Positions 1-11,690 of a stretch of DNA of 64,000 nucleotides are shown in pieces. The notes below the pieces were generated by a model. The model was not told the DNA's origin. It did no database searches and saw nothing but the letters and a program-made list of their open reading frames with translations. The position numbers and the translations under genes are program-made. Where the stretch lies: assembly GCF_018143015.1 (NCBI RefSeq), contig NC_054755.1, forward strand, positions 12,564,124-12,628,123, written 5' to 3'. Position 1 is the stretch's first letter, and each line of letters starts with the position of its first letter. This DNA is from Lytechinus variegatus. Lineage: Eukaryota > Echinodermata > Echinoidea > Temnopleuroida > Toxopneustidae.

Positions 1-843
1 TTTTCCCAATTTTCGTCAACAAGTTATGTTGTGATTATATATAAATGAAAAAAAAATAAGAAAACACCAAGCATGGAACGAAATTTAACTTTTACATTAA
101 TCACTCATCATCCCTTTTTTTACATTTTCATTTTCATAAAAGCACCGTCTTACTATAAGCCAAATCTGTCCAACCTCATCCTGATCTTGCCAAAAATAAG
201 TAAATCAACAAGGGGCACATAAGCACATTGGGTTATACGCCAACGCCAATGACGTAACTATTTATCTGTTTGTTTATTTGATATTCATATGGTTTTTTTC
301 TACAAAAATGTCCAAGATTCGATGCAGCGAGTGACTAAAGCGAACTTGCGATGCATATGGCTCTTTTTTCTTATCTTTTTTTTTAAATTGAAATTAATTG
401 AATAATCTTATCTCATGTACCTGAAAGTATATACCCAAATATAATAAATTACATGCAAATAGATAAATGAATAAATAAAAACAAACAAATAAATAAATAA
501 ACGCGTGATTATCAAGAATCTACAATATCGTAATGAATGATAGCGATAAATTTGGCGCTGTATAGTTTTAGTGCTGGTTAAGTATAATCCGAAAGCCTAT
601 GTTATGACCTTGATTTGAAATATGAAACCAAGTTAATCCAAACCACAATCTCATTTCAAAGTACAACGATTATTTTAAAAAAACATGATCGAGTAAGATT
701 TGACCACAGTGAACCTTTGCTTCATATATAATATGAATAGGCATCATCTGTTATTGATGATGCGTTGCAGATACGGCAATCAATTACGGCATAAACTTAT
801 ACACAGAAAAGGACTGGTCTTAAATAGCTGTTTGAACTCTCAT
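1..843. other. AT-rich non-coding stretch
   Basis: No supportable gene or structured repeat is seen here. The stretch is AT-rich with A/T runs and short AAATA-type simple sequence near 470-500. Confidence 0.5.
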
Positions 844-1016
844 CAGGGGCCGCGGAACGGTTTTCAAAGTGGGGGGGCTGAGCCAAAAGTGGGGGGCTGA
901 CCATGCTAAAAATCACAATCGTATGGTCATTTTTGCGTTTTTGTACACGGTTTTGGAAAAGAGTGGGGGGGGGGCTGAAGCCCCCCCAGCCCCCCCCCCC
1001 GGTTCCGCGGCCCCTG
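844..1016. mobile_element. MITE with 12-bp TIRs and 5-bp TSD
   Basis: A 173-bp element starts CAGGGGCCGCGG and ends with the exact reverse complement CCGCGGCCCCTG. It is flanked on both sides by CTCAT (839-843 and 1017-1021), a 5-bp target duplication. The interior is G-rich on the plus strand next to the left end and C-rich near the right end, so the element can fold on itself. It has no coding capacity. The CAGGG-type end suggests a hAT-related non-autonomous element; the 5-bp duplication would fit the hAT5-type subset rather than the usual 8 bp (family knowledge, not tested). A diverged copy lies at 1697-1870. Confidence 0.75.
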
Positions 1017-1021
1017 CTCAT

Positions 1022-1696
1022 AACTAGTTAAAATTACTATATCAGAAGTCAGTTGGGTGCAACTTATTTGCCTTGTCATATTTCTTTTAAATTATAGTCA
1101 GATACGACTCTGTTCTAGTCCAATTCGACTATTTTCCCAGTCAAATATGATTTTAAAATGTCCCACTATTGACACTTTGATTTAGTTCTTTTTACTAATT
1201 TGTTAATGTGAACTCAACACTTTGGCGTCCAGATCATATTGTAAATCAGCTGTTGAAACATATATTTTTTTGTTTCAAACATGAAATGGATTCAAACTAT
1301 AACTCTTGATCAATAATTTTAGATATGGAATAAGTTTGCAATTAAGTGATTATTGTAATCAACCTAGATTGAATGTAAGCATTTCACTGTTAAATTCCCT
1401 AATTGAACAAAGACACACTTCATCTCATGATCTGCAAATAATTACTGTCAAAATAAAATGAAACCATATCACTTTTTAAAGATATCAAATTAATCAACTA
1501 AGGAAATAAACCGCGGGGGACGCGCGGCTGGAAATTTGTGAGCGACATAGGGAATTTGATGGATGCGTTTTTGAAGTAAAACGGCCCTTCCTTTTATAGC
1601 ATGACATTCGTGATGTTTTTAGATTGCATGAAGATGTCATGATGATATAAATGGAACTCGTCGAAATATCATTACTTCGGCCTCGCCTGTCAATTC
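1022..1696. other. Non-coding, nothing recognised
   Basis: AT-rich sequence between two copies of the same MITE family. Short open frames here have no coding character. Confidence 0.4.
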
Positions 1697-1870
1697 CAGG
1701 GGCCGCGGACATGCGGAACGGTTTTGAAAGTAGGGGGTGGGGCTTAGCCGAAATTTGGGAGGTATAACCATGCAAAAGAAGTCACAATCAGAAGGCTTTT
1801 GTACAGGGTTTTGGAAAAGGTAGGGGCTGAAGTCCTGATCACCCCCCCCCCCCCGGATCTTCGCCTCCAG
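1697..1870. mobile_element. Diverged second copy of the 844-1016 MITE
   Basis: It begins with the same CAGGGGCCGCGG end. It shares the internal GGAACGGTTTTGAAAGT, the CCATGCAAAA-type middle and the GGTTTTGGAAAAG-GGGGCTGAAG block with the first copy. The right end (GGATCTTCGCCTCCAG) has diverged from the expected terminal repeat. Flanks AATTC and AATCT are only approximately alike, so the target duplication is eroded, which suggests this copy is older. Confidence 0.6.
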
Positions 1871-2684
1871 AATCTTTACATGACTTGTGTGGATGCGTGT
1901 TGTTTTTTTTCATTTTAAAACAAAACGAAATGAAGCAATATGTTCCTTTTTGCATGTCATGTAATTCCAGTACAGTTAAAAGCACTCCACGTGTATATAG
2001 TTTTCAAATATAAACCACATGAACATTATTGATCTTTTTTTTTAAATATCAAACTAGGAATAGGGGGGTCATGAAACTTTCCGGGGGAGAGCTCTCTCCA
2101 CTGAAGCGTCCCTCCCATCTGTGTTCTATGAAAATACGTGTTAGCAATTTATCCTTTAATCCGTTTTTTTACGTGTATTCTTTTCTCCTTTAACTTTTTT
2201 TTTGTTCAACAAAACTATGTTCGTTTCTTTAGTTTTCAATTGAAATCAACCCATTCTACAAAGAGCCATGTTTTCCTTTGTTCTTCGTGTCCGTAGCTAG
2301 AGGCTCAGATTTAATGAGTTATGTTGTGAGGGTTCCCATTGTGTATGGATCGTAACACAGGAATCAACTTTCTATGGAATATTTTCCCTAATTTTCAATT
2401 TGTGGAGATTAAAATAAAACCTTTCAGCTAATTTCATCAAAGAATAATATCCTCCCTTTTGATGTGACACCATGCAGATTCATCTTTCGCAAATTGAAAT
2501 ATTATATTAAAAGGATGGAGGATACGATTTTAATTCAATAAGTGCTCATTGATATGCATTATCATTAAAAAATAACATCTCTACGAAGTAAACCTATTGC
2601 GTAAATATGAACAAAGGAGCGCTGCTATGAGCTATGAAATTTTAAGGTTTATTATAGCGCCTACCACTTTAAAAAAAGGTTTAC
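1871..2684. other. Non-coding, nothing recognised
   Basis: AT-rich sequence with no convincing open frame, RNA gene or inverted repeat on either strand. Confidence 0.4.
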
Positions 2685-3359
2685 CAGGGGCGTCGATCCA
2701 TTTTTCAGATTGGGGGGCAATATCATGAATCAATTTTCCAAAAGCGCTCGATCACGCAAAACAAACAAACTCACCCTCACACACACACATATGCCTATAT
2801 ATATTTGTACATATATGTATATATATATACACACACACACACACACATACAGTTAATATATATATATACATATCTCACCAGCAGATTAATGCGAGCGCGA
2901 AGCGCGAGTTGAAAATTTTAATATTTCGATCTGAAAAGAAAATTGAGTTTAATGGACGTTTTTGATAAAGAACAAGATATATATATCGAACAAAAGATTA
3001 TTGCAAGTCGAAGTGGGAGTTCTTTTGAGGTTTAGAACTGAAAACGGGACCATATTCACCTATTTAATCAAGGAAAATATGGGGTTTTGTTACAGAAATG
3101 ATGCGAGCGCGAAGCGCGAGCTGAAATATTTTTATCATTCCAATCTGAAAAGTGGACATTTTGAGCACGATTTTAGACGAAGAACGAGTTGTGTATCTCA
3201 ATCTCGCTTGCTGATTTCTGTGTAACATTACAATCTTATTTTATTTTTACCACATGCGGAATTATTGGGGGGGGGCAAAACGATATGTTTGCCCCCCCAA
3301 TATTTTCATGGTGGGGCGATCGCCCCCCTGCCCCCCCCCCCCCATAATCGACACCTCTG
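2685..3359. mobile_element. Non-autonomous hAT-like element with 8-bp TSD
   Basis: A 675-bp element is flanked by perfect 8-bp direct repeats AGGTTTAC (2677-2684 and 3360-3367). Its ends are CAGGGGCGTCGAT and, reverse-complemented from the right, CAGAGGTGTCGATTAT. An 8-bp duplication with CAGRG termini is the hAT signature. Inside are a CA/TA microsatellite (about 2776-2870) and two copies of GCGAGCGCGAAGCGCGAG (near 2890 and 3107), each followed by a similar 50-60-bp stretch. A C/G-rich hairpin (3266-3345) lies near the right end. No transposase is present. Confidence 0.75.
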
Positions 3360-3362
3360 AGG

Positions 3363-3552
3363 TTTACCCAATATTGGGTAAAATGGGGACATGCATGTTG
3401 GTTGGGTACAAAAATACCAAATATTTTGTAAATAATGCGTAATGTTGCGTTGAAATTTACCCTTAAAACATGCATTTAGCCCAATGGGGTAAAAAAAGGA
3501 AAAGAATACCCAGCAAACATGCATGTTCCCTTTTACACAATATGGGTAGAAT
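3363..3552. mobile_element. MITE or fold-back element
   Basis: The left part (TTACCCAATATTGGGTAAAA then GGGGACATGCATGTTGG) recurs inverted at the right (AACATGCATGTTCCCTTTTACACAATATGGGTA). The arms are about 45 bp around a 100-bp AT-rich centre. It abuts the right flank of the hAT-like element. No coding sequence. Confidence 0.55.
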
Positions 3553-4392
3553 TTTACTTAGTGTTTTAGAGTGTATAAGTTTACTCTTCCCCCTATGTTT
3601 GCTTATATAATTAAGAACGTAAAGAAACATAACATGTAATCAGATATTAAAACATTCTATTTTTTTCATAGTAATGATATTGAGCAATAAACAAATTTGG
3701 ACATACTTGAAATACTCATTTATCATAAAAATCGAATTATCATCTTCATGACCATAAGTGTATATAAATACATCTCCCCCATCACTCTCTCTCTTTCTCT
3801 CCCTCTCTTTCCCCCTTTCTCTCTCTCTTTTTTTCAATCTGTATGATTTGTCAGGCTGATGAATGTGGGGTCACTTCGAAACATTTTCCTTTCTTTTCTA
3901 TGTTGGTGTACAGTTTCTTAAACAGAATCAGAATCATTTTACAAATAATGTTTCCTCAGAAGCATTTGGTAAGAATATCAATGATGTATTTTTTGAATGT
4001 TTAAAATGAAGTACAGTCCCATACAACCTCACACTGATACCGACACCCGCATCCACCCTCATCTAATCATTAATAAAACTGACAATAAGGTGATAATAAT
4101 TTGTAAAATACCTAATAGTTAATAAACGGCGAAAGAGAAGAAAATCAGATTATGAAATGAAAATAATTAATACCTCGTTATTATACTGTCGTACCATCCT
4201 TTACGATCGCCACGATTGGCCTTTCGTATAACTGATCACGATTTTTTTTAACCATTCAATAATTTCTACGATCAAGACGATTGCCACGACCAATCTGATA
4301 CGATCCGATACGATCATTACGATTACTCTACGATTAAAACAACCGTTTCAATCGTGGCGCAAATCTTGACAGTGAAAACTAGATATAAGCAA
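3553..4392. other. Non-coding with simple repeats
   Basis: It contains a CT-rich tract (about 3784-3836) and a low-complexity stretch at 4200-4340 in which ACGAT and its complement ATCGT recur every 10-20 bases. No gene is supported. If the minus-strand exon at 4570-4725 is real, this is part of its first intron. Confidence 0.4.
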
Positions 4393-4523
4393 ATCGGTCA
4401 CACCGCAAAAACCGACTCCTTATATACGACCGACCGTGACGTTATTTTCCATTTTTTATTTTCATTTTATTCAAAGTGACATGAAATCGGTCGTGATGGA
4501 GTCAGTTTCGTTGGTGTGTCTGT
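4393..4523. mobile_element. MITE (GGTCACACCG family)
   Basis: Inverted arms CGGTCACACCGCAAAAACCG...ACGACCGA and TCGGTCGTGATGGAGTCAGT...GGTGTG enclose an AT-rich centre. The total is about 130 bp. It lies in the putative first intron of the minus-strand signal-peptide gene. Confidence 0.55.
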
Positions 4524-4569
4524 AGCATAAGAAATTGTCTTAAAAACAAGTTTTATAATTAATACTCAC

Positions 4570-4725
4570 ATCATTTTTCGGCCCCAACGTTGAAATTTCA
4601 TGAGTACTGTTGATCAGATCTTGGAGGTTATAACTCTCTGTCGTGCCTTGGCCATCGGCAGACAAGACAGTTCCCCCGACAAAGAGAAGGGCGGCCGTCA
4701 CCAGAACGGTCACAAAATCATCCAT
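4570..4725 (-). CDS. First exon of a secreted or membrane protein (gene continues left)
   Basis: Read on the minus strand, an ATG in good context (AAAATGG) opens a 52-codon exon that ends exactly at a consensus donor (GAT|GTGAGT), in phase 0. Residues 1-22 form a signal peptide: MDDFVTVLVTAALLFVGG is a hydrophobic core, with a likely cleavage after VLSA. The mature start is Gln/Thr/Ser/Asn-rich, with one N-glycosylation sequon (NST). No domain can be named from 52 residues. No further exon could be recognised between 1 and 4569, so the rest of the gene probably lies beyond the left edge, or this is an orphan exon. Confidence rests on the coincidence of start context, signal sequence and donor. 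Confidence 0.5.
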
Positions 4726-6705
4726 TTTGATTTCCAGTGAAAAAAAAAATCAGAACAAGAATAATTCAGGTTCAGATTATGGATTCCCTTAATAAATGCT
4801 CATCCAAATGTTGTCAGAATTATCGTTCAGTTCATCGCTAATTTTACCAATGTTTCCTGTTCTTAATCCTTTCGCAAAAAGTCAAGTTTTCTATTTGTAT
4901 TCACCCTTCTATTACAATAAAATACTTCCATCTACGTTTTAATGTCAGTGAATAAATCGAAATATAACTCCTTTCGTGGTATTTGCATGCTTAAATCTGA
5001 AAAAATCATCTCCGCTGCATCCAGAACTTTACTTTGCCTGCATGATGACTCAAAGTTGCAGTCGTGTCAATATCCTTCAAATTTTGTTCGCGCTTCGCTC
5101 ACTTTCCATTACTCGTGTGATGGTTCTAAATTAACGGAAGCGCTTTTCCCCCTCAGTTTCATTTTCAAAATGGTCGCATCAACTAGAGGTCGAAGGTACT
5201 TTTATCCTCCTACCGTCAAAATCAAAATCCATCTCATTGTACTGAGATTTCTGGAGGACATTGTCATTGATGATGATGAATCGCCAGGCTCGGGAATATC
5301 TGCAAGAGGAGTATCCGAAGGTGTTTTTCAGCTGATGGCAATTATACTAGCATCCAGTAAAATGATTTTTAGATTGCCGCCATAGTGGATAACCAAAGCA
5401 GGCTGAAGAAAGAGACAGAAAATGCTGAATGAAAATCAAATCAGCAACACGCTATATAATTCGATAAAATCCAAATATCGATTCGCTCTCAAAGCTCTCG
5501 AGATCTTGAAGGAATTCATTGAACCCCCAACGAAGTTGCAAGAAACAATCACATCAGTCCAATACCTTGACAGAGATCATCAGCTCTAAAATCAGAAATT
5601 AGTTCAAGGGTTGGTTGTGTCATAATGTAAACCCTTTTCATAAAAAAAGTATATTCTTGCGCAAAACCTCTGTTTTATACCTCTATTTTTCGTCGAGTCA
5701 CGATTTTTTTTACAGGAACCACATGAAATCTTGACAATCAGTCCTGTCATCAAATGCTGCTAGGTGCCTGCCTGCTGTGAACACGTCTCCTAGCTACAAA
5801 AAGCGGCGGCGTTCTCCCGAAACTCTCAACAGTTTGCTGGTAACTCACGGCGCAGAAAAGAGCAGACGACTATCTGCAGAAGATCAGAATCGCGATATCG
5901 CGGAGTATCGTCAGCATTGCGCGCCAACCATTGCAAACCTTTCCTCTATCTCTGTCTCTCAGCTTCTTGTGCTAGGGGGATTAATATTTAAATATTCATC
6001 ATAGCCGAGTTTATGAGGCTTAGCGCTTGCATTAGCGGTGATCTAGCTGAAGTGACACATTATAAATTAATTCATTTGATAATTAAGATTTTGATCACCT
6101 TGGTATGTAATGAGGGATCTGTATCCACTTGCGGAATATGAGGGGACGACCTATACTCGAGGTGAAGATGGGGATGAGGGCGTACATGGTGTAGGATTGG
6201 TCTGATGTTAATCGATGTGAGATTCGGGCAGGGGGGCAGGGGGCCCCCGGGGGAACCGGAGGCTGCTGGGGCTCCCGAACCACTCACACGACCAGTAAGT
6301 GACAGTGGACAAAAATTATCGATCATTGTGATTTTTATGAATACCCATCCCACCCTCATCCCACACATAATCACACCTATACACACACACAATATGAAAA
6401 TCATGAGTTGAGTGCCTAAAAAAAGAAGATCTCACAATGTCTTATATAGGTCTAATGGGAGTTTCTTTTATGTTATGGCCAAATATAATGTTCGGTTCTT
6501 TTGAAAACTGCCTAATAATAAATTATAATGATATATTAGTAATAATACATCTGTAAAGCGCTAGACACGTCGTTCTGATGTAGCGCTATATATATAAAAG
6601 CGGAATATTATCATTATTATCAAACTGGGTTAAATATTTAATGACCCCGTCGAGGGAGCGTAACGAACAAGCCCTAGTGAGTTATGGGGTTTATCGTCCT
6701 GATGT
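4726..6705. other. Region without a confirmed gene
   Basis: Several open frames occur (for example 4942-5385 + and 5777-6004 +) but none shows a known domain or a matching set of splice sites. A GC-richer patch at 5780-5930 holds the 12-bp palindrome CGCGATATCGCG. Another at 6205-6298 (+) encodes Gly/Pro/Glu-rich residues and ends at a strong CCA|GTAAGT donor, so it could be an exon, but the opposite strand is open too. A SINE-tail-like stretch (AAAGCGCTAGACACGTCGTT...GTAGCGCTATATATA) lies at 6553-6595. Confidence 0.3.
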
Positions 6706-7030
6706 TACGGAGGTTTTTTTCTTCATTTTGAGAAATTTGAGGTGAGAAATCAGAAACGTATCTGCACTTCGATAATTTCTCATTGGAAGTACTTAGGAAA
6801 TTTGATAAATTCATATTCATAAACAAATTCATCTCCCTTTCCTAGTCAGTGTGATTTCCTGACCATCCTGTAAAAATACATTCAAGAGAGTGCAGTGAGA
6901 TAGAAAATTGAACTAGCACAAATGCATTTTCCTTAAAATATATTATACACCTCGGAACAAATTTATCTATTCAATAATTTCGTTTCTGATTTCTCACCTC
7001 AAATTTCTCAAAATGAAAAAAAAATACCGT
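6706..7030. mobile_element. MITE with ~45-bp TIRs
   Basis: Left arm: TTTTTCTTCATTTTGAGAAATTTGAGGTGAGAAATCAGAAACG. The right arm is its inverse, ending in AAAATGAAAAAAAAATACCG. The element is about 325 bp with a non-coding AT-rich centre. Confidence 0.6.
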
Positions 7031-9072
7031 GAGTCAAATTTCTCTACGTAAGACAGTGCAGCGAGTGAGGAGAAATACAGATAAATGTAGGTAAAATTGT
7101 TTTTTAAGTCATTAAAATAGATCAAACCATATTTACAAGCTTTGCATTTCATATCACTTATCTGCCAAGTTTGACAACTTGGCATGTCGTCCAAACCTGT
7201 TTAGTTTCAGTATGCATTCATAATACACAGTCGGGGGGCTGTTGACGTGTATTTTTCTTGTTCTTTACCTTTTTGTGACAAAAAAGTTCACAATTTTCTT
7301 CGAAGGCCCGTACTTTTACCTCCTTATGCCGATGCTACCGAGAGTGTTAGAGAGGCAGATTTTGAATTTAGGCAATCGGTTATTAGTCGGGGAAAGCCAT
7401 AAAAATCTACCCTCCCCAACCCCCTCAGTTCCCCCATCTTACCGGTACTTTCTTTCTTTATTCGTTTCTTCTTTTCTTTCATTTTCTTTTCCCCTTGTTT
7501 TATTTCGTTCTCCTTCTTCATTACTTTACACTTTTATACTACTGTAATTGCCTATAAGGAGGTGTGTGTGGGGGGGGGGTTATGTTGATGTCTAACATGC
7601 TCCGCCGCGTCCCTACTGGACTAAGAGTGATCATCTGGCATATGACATAATTGATTGATTGCAATTGATGATTACATTGTATAATCATTTATCTCTGAGA
7701 TCACCGATGCTTCGCAAACATTGTTTGACCGCTAGATGGCGCACGACTTGAAATCGGAAAGCGTGTGCTTTTCACTTACACCTCTGAATCAGAGCTTTTA
7801 TTCCAAGTGGAAGTTTTATTTTCAAACAGTGACCTAAATAAAAAGCACACTGCCTGAAAGTTTTGCTGTTTTGCCAATTCTTTCCAGCCCAAAATTTTCT
7901 TCGACCTCTTCTTATTCCATTCGTTGACTTCTTCGTTTTCTTCTTGATTTTTTTTTCATTTTTGTGCCGACTCAGTCATACACAAAAGCAAGTAGGGCCT
8001 ATCCTTCAACATTTCCCAATAACTACTGCTCGATTCGAAAAAAAGAACTTCCTTACATCAAGCCTTGGCCTTGCACTTAAGTTTCTGTGAATGGTCTCTT
8101 TTCCTTACTGTGGACAAGCAGATCTATGCTATTGGGCCTCTTGACAGCCCATGCATCGATTATATATCATATATATCCATATATATATTTGAAACATCTT
8201 AAAGTTTCACGTATTGGCTTCTCTAATAGACAAGTAACAAAATATGCTGAAGATAAAAGGTAATGCGTTCAATGCCAATATAGTTTTTATTTACTCAAAT
8301 TTTCGACGGACCTCCGTCTTCTTCAGGAGTATATACAATGTGTGGTATCAATCAGAGAGCGCATCCTCAGACAGATGTTGTTATGATGACTGGCTGAGGA
8401 TGCGCGCCCTCAATATATTCAAATATATATATTTGAATATTTGAATATTTGAATTCCCAATTTCTATTGCAAGTTTATTTAAAAATACCCCTTTCATTAC
8501 TGTTGATCAGCACCGAGGTGTTATTTTTTACTATGTTATATTTTTTCAATTTTGCAGTGGTATTTTTTTTAATGCATCTCAAGACTATCTAATTGATTAT
8601 TTTGGCACCCTTTTCAGTATTCCCTTTTTTAACGTGCAGTATTTTGTGTAATAGTATTTATACATGTATATATAAATTTTATTTATGTCTTGGGAGCGGT
8701 CTGTGTGGGGGCTCATGCCTTCGGTCAACAGTGATGAATTTCGCTTTAGTGCCCCCAGACCCACATGCCGTTCCCGCATTTCTTTGCATGTTAATGTACT
8801 GATTTCCTAATGTATGTGTATGTACTTTTTTATATTGGTCAAATAAATAATAATAATAATAATTACTCTCCGAACTCGATCCCTGATCATGGATCCATGC
8901 CCTGATATATATTATTTTATATCCCCTCTTCTCTATCCTCTGTCAGAAGACTGAGATGCAGTCGCTCTGAATAGGACAAATTCTTAATCGTGGGATTATA
9001 GCTTGGTTGATCTTCGTGGCACACTCTCTAGTCGCTTTTGTTCTCCTATTCTAAATGGTGACCATAATGGAT
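7031..9072. other. Non-coding, small hairpins only
   Basis: No gene is supported. A 40-bp hairpin (AGCGCATCCTCAG ... CTGAGGATGCGC) sits at about 8357-8410, followed by an AT palindrome of ATATTTGAATA repeats (8408-8450). Confidence 0.4.
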
Positions 9073-9308
9073 GGCAGTGGCGTACCAAGGAGCTTCCAAC
9101 TCCTTGGGCGTACCTAGGATTTTCCAAAGGGCCGGGCAGATTCGTCCGCCAAAAAATTTGACAAGCAAAAAAAAAGTCTTCAAGACAAGTTCAAAAGGGC
9201 TCGTCACGGGTATCGTGACTCGTCGGGGGGGGGGCATACGTCCCTTGCATGGGTTGTGACTCGTTGCATGGGGAGGCAGTCTGCCCCCCCCCGTAGGTAC
9301 GCTAATGA
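9073..9308. repeat. Interspersed repeat with GTACGCC-type ends
   Basis: Ends AGTGGCGTACCAAGG and (inverted) TTAGCGTACCTACGG bound a repeat with the internal block TTTTCCAAAGGGCC...TTGACAAGCAAAAAAAAAGT. A diverged piece of the same internal block recurs at about 10155-10290 (ATTTCCAAAAAGGGG...CGACAAGCGAAAAAAAAAGT). Confidence 0.5.
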
Positions 9309-9465
9309 TGAATGGTCATATTCTAATTATTATTATTTTATTTGGCATTACAAAACATAGAGAATACATATAAATCAGAGACAATCAATCAACATTTTGC
9401 ATGATAGAGAAAATAAGACCTGGATGAGAGTTGGAGCGGCTGCCTGGGTATGCAAAAAAAGGCTA

Positions 9466-10083
9466 ACTTAAAGGTCAAGTCCACCTCAGAAAAATGTTGA
9501 TTTGAATCAATAGGAAAAAATCAGACAAGCACAATGCTGAAAATTTCATCAAAATCGGATGTAAAATAAGAAAGTTAAGACATTTCAAACTTTCGCTTAT
9601 TTTCAACAAAATAATTATATGAACGAGCCAGTTACATCCAAATGAGAGTTTCGATGATGTCACTCACTCACTACCTATTTCTTTTGTTTTTTATTGTTTG
9701 AATTATGCAATATTTCAATTTTTACGAATTTGACGATTAGGACCCCCTTGCCTGAAACACAAAATGTTAAAATAATGGAATTCCATGTGTTCAGGGAGGA
9801 ATAAAACTTCATTTCACATGACAATGACGAGATAATCAAAATATTTCATATTTCATATAATAAAATACAAAAGAAATAGTGAGTGAGTGATATCATCAAC
9901 TCTCCCATTTGGATGTAACTGGCTCGTTCATATAACTATTTTGTTGAAAATAAGCGAAACTTTAAAATGCCATTACTTTCTTATTTTACATCTGATTTTG
10001 ATGAAATTTTCAGTGTTATGCTTGTGGATTTTTCTCTTTTTATTCAAATCAAGTTTTTGTTGGGGTGGACTTGTCCTTTAATA
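9466..10083. mobile_element. MITE with ~210-bp TIRs (family present three times)
   Basis: The left arm starts TTAAAGGTCAAGTCCACC and runs through TCATCAAAATCGGATGTAAAATAAGAAAG and TGATGTCACTCACTCACTA. The right arm repeats all of this inverted, ending GGGGTGGACTTGTCCTTTAA. The centre is AT-rich and non-coding. Relatives occur at 42089-42575 (both arms, right end lost) and 62935-63060 (left arm only). Confidence 0.7.
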
Positions 10084-10384
10084 GCCATAACCCGCAGGTC
10101 TTCCTCCCCAACTCCATCCAGTCAAACCACTGATCAGTGAGTCAAACCGGTCTTATCAAACCCAGGGAATTTCCAAAAAGGGGTGGCATTTTGTACAGGA
10201 AAAAAATCGACAAGCGAAAAAAAAAGTTTTCCTTACGAAATCGAGATCATTTTGTTCCGGGAAAAATGAGGCATGCCAAAAATGACAAGGATATTGGGTC
10301 CTCATGTTTTTAGCAGATGCATGATATTCCCTCTTGAAAAAAAGAATTGGGGCCTCAATCAAGAGCGCCTTACGAAAGCTCGTG

Positions 10385-10475
10385 AGTGCGCGTGCGCAAA
10401 GAGTGGCTTTGTTGGGGATCGGATCGGATGAAAAAAAAGCGTTTTCGAGTTATCGCTTTTGCGCATGCGTACATT
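10385..10475. promoter_or_regulatory. CpG-rich patch with NRF1-type motifs
   Basis: Two close matches to the NRF1 palindrome (YGCGCAYGCGC) occur in inverted arrangement: GTGCGCGTGCGCAAAG near 10388 and CTTTTGCGCATGCGTAC near 10457. CpG frequency is visibly higher than in neighbouring DNA. This could be a promoter or a stem of a mobile element. No transcript can be assigned. Confidence 0.3.
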
Positions 10476-10789
10476 CATTGTCAAGCAGCAGAGAGTGCAC
10501 GCCAAAAACACGTGAAGCCCTAATTAAAAGCCTAGTTATAACTGTTTTTTGTAAGTATAATGAAAACATACTGACTCTAAAACTGATATATTGATTTTTG
10601 AACTGTATGCTTTGAGTATATTCGTGTTTTAAGTAAAAGGTCTCTAAAACTCTAGTTATAAATGTAAAAGTTTGAACACTGCTCACTGCTTTTTTACACT
10701 TGGCAAAAGTGGTTGGTTTTGTGAATTGGTCGGACTGAGCTGAGTGACGTGACGTGAGTGAATCTACCGCCCAACTACTAGTATAGTAA

Positions 10790-11690
10790 AGTATTGTATT
10801 ACCGGACACTATCATATTTCCGGACGCGCATAGTACTGCGTACGAAATCAATTTCGTACCGTAAGACTTCCGCAGTTCAATTTCACAGATCAATTCAAAG
10901 AACAAGTTTGCAAAAACAAGGCAAAAAAATCCAACTTTTACCTTATTTTTCTCTAAAATGGCAGAAAATGCTTAAAATATCATATAACATAGTTTTGCAT
11001 TAACAATTGATCCCAAAATGCCAAATGATCTATTTTCTGATGGCAATACGGACCTAATTTCTGGCCTGATTCGCCGAATTTCAATCTCGTCCGCTCCATC
11101 GATCAGATCGTCGACGGCGGCTAGTTCTCGAGGTATGTAGCCTACCCCGGCCGTCCGTGCGCGAGGTAGAGAGCCGTCAACGATCGTCTGCGCATCGATA
11201 GAACTTGACTGAGGGTCACGATATGAACGAGCATAAATACTGGAAAGTGCCATATCGAACACGCAATCAAAAAAAAATTAAAAAAATGAAATTAGTTAGC
11301 AAACACCAATTTATTACAAAGATCTGCTCAAAATCGATATAAGAAAGCAAACCAAAACTTAGAATTTACTCATGAGACGATATGTCATGAAAAAATCACA
11401 CCAACTTTTTCTTACACCATTATAATTAAGAATGTTTTTACTCGTCCGTGGAGCGTCCGGAATTATGATGTAATTTGTCACGCACGAAAATAATTGTTTT
11501 TCGCGGAGGGGTATGCGGCAAGTGCGGTGCAAAGAAAACGGTTGGAAAATATAAAATAATTTCAACATATTCATAATTTTCAGAATATTTGGAATAGCAA
11601 GGTATAATTTTTCTTCATTGTATTTCCTCTAGTTGTCATTTTTAAAGCACTGAAATAAAGGTGTCCGGCAATAGGATACACTGCCATACT
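10790..11690. mobile_element. Candidate DNA transposon with CCGGACAC ends
   Basis: Near 10788 the sequence reads AGTATTGTATTACCGGACAC. At about 11660-11692 the inverse reads AGTATGGCAGTGTATCCTATTGCCGGACAC. A second, internal inverted pair (TTCCGGACGCGC near 10820, GCGTCCGGAATT near 11451) sits inside the first. The interior includes a CpG-rich segment (11030-11240) that is open on both strands. I cannot assign a superfamily and see no clear target duplication. Confidence 0.4.
11018..11132 (+). other. Possible 5' coding exon
   Basis: An ATG (context AAAATGC) opens 38 codons that end at a strong donor (CGAG|GTATGT). The residues are Ser/Ile/Arg-rich (LISGLIRRISISSAPSIRSS). The minus strand is also open over 11262-10975, so the strand is uncertain. 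It lies within the candidate transposon and could be the first exon of its protein, or chance. No domain is recognised. Confidence 0.25.

Noticed and set aside
4942-5385. 147-residue plus-strand open frame
   Set aside because: No domain, no flanking splice sites, and it contains a GAGCGAAGCGCGAA-like repeat on the opposite strand; probably repeat-derived.
5777-6004. Basic 75-residue frame starting at GTG
   Set aside because: No ATG, no acceptor or donor that fits, no recognisable domain; kept only as an unassigned GC-richer patch.
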